From Bacteroidia bacterium (lineage in GTDB: Bacteria; Bacteroidota; Bacteroidia; Bacteroidales; Azobacteroidaceae), in the NCBI GenBank assembly GCA_025996815.1, contig BNTT01000006.1:1-48165 (forward strand): DNA of 48,165 nucleotides. The letters run 5' to 3'. The notes beneath the pieces are model-generated. The model made no database searches, was not told the DNA's origin, and was given only the letters and a program-made list of their open reading frames with translations. Shown here piece by piece: positions 48,081 to 48,165 of this stretch. Every line of letters starts with the position of its first letter. The first letter of the stretch is position 1. The position numbers and the translations under genes were made by a program.

Positions 48081-48165
48081 ATGGAAAAATATACGGGAAG
48101 TCAGATATTAGAGAAGATACTTTTGCCTGTGGATACAGCATGGGAAGTATCGGGAGTTGTCACCG
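48081..48165 (+). CDS. Start of an unidentified gene, cut by the window edge
   Basis: Twenty-eight codons beginning MEKYTGSQILEKILLPV run off the end. It is preceded by a -7 box. The segment is too short to assign; an insertion-sequence protein is one possibility, given the shortened gene next to it. Confidence 0.4.
   Translation, partial: MEKYTGSQILEKILLPVDTAWEVSGVVT

Overview
The window looks like a chromosomal contig from a member of the Bacteroidota, most likely Bacteroidales-like. Many genes are preceded by the phylum's -7 promoter motif TAnnTTTG (usually TACCTTTG or TATCTTTG). There is a SusC/SusD pair, several Bacteroidota-type lipoproteins and secreted glycosidases, and an ExbB-ExbD-TonB operon. 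No rRNA, tRNA or CRISPR array was seen. Housekeeping and polysaccharide genes have mixed base composition, while three blocks are clearly A+T-rich and look acquired: the restriction-type operon at 82-2754, the two-component cassette at 20778-25041, and the deaminase at 35238-37130.

Layout. 1-2754: an 81-bp inverted copy of nearby sequence at the contig edge, then a leftward operon of a small HTH-like protein, a GHKL ATPase fused to a nuclease-like domain, and the truncated N-terminus of a type ISP-like restriction enzyme. 2870-6961: a duplicated carboxymuconolactone-decarboxylase-like protein, a DUF3791/DUF3990 pair and a secreted TIM-barrel-type lipoprotein. 6953-8643: metA and nadK. 8789-10804: exbB, exbD, tonB. 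10807-12584: hemW and two small genes. 12915-13545: a VapBC-type pair. 13750-19008: a leftward cluster of an M16 peptidase, GH29 fucosidase, FtsB/DivIC-like protein and a TrmH-family methylase. 19086-20156: dinB.

20157-25850 is a heavily rearranged region. It holds a 17-bp inverted-repeat pair enclosing a promoter (possible invertible element), the 5' end of a livG-like ABC ATPase gene, a four-gene cassette (histidine kinase, receiver, membrane coiled-coil protein, second receiver) with no DNA-binding output, an attC-like structure, the 3' end of a liv-type permease gene, and a fic gene with its catalytic middle deleted. 25969-34925 is a polysaccharide-utilization-like operon: DUF1080, SusC with a G10 tract in its signal sequence, SusD, a metallophosphoesterase with PA14-like tail, and a sialate O-acetylesterase. 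An AvcD-type anti-phage deaminase gene follows, then a tandem-domain nucleoside hydrolase lipoprotein whose 3' end has been replaced by a decayed IS200-like/RAYT element with 49-bp inverted repeats. 39795-47672: a small lipoprotein gene behind a long, hairpin-rich leader, a DUF6067-type glycosidase and a GH2 beta-galactosidase. The right edge has a shortened DUF1016-type gene and the start of an unidentified gene.

Working together: ExbBD-TonB would energise SusCD import. The secreted esterase, fucosidase, beta-galactosidase and other glycosidases suggest host-type or acetylated glycans, while the phosphoesterase and nucleoside hydrolase hint at nucleotide scavenging. The most novel candidate is the 20778-25041 cassette: two near-identical stand-alone receivers, one kinase and a membrane protein resemble in logic, but not in parts, the published Detocs defence system.
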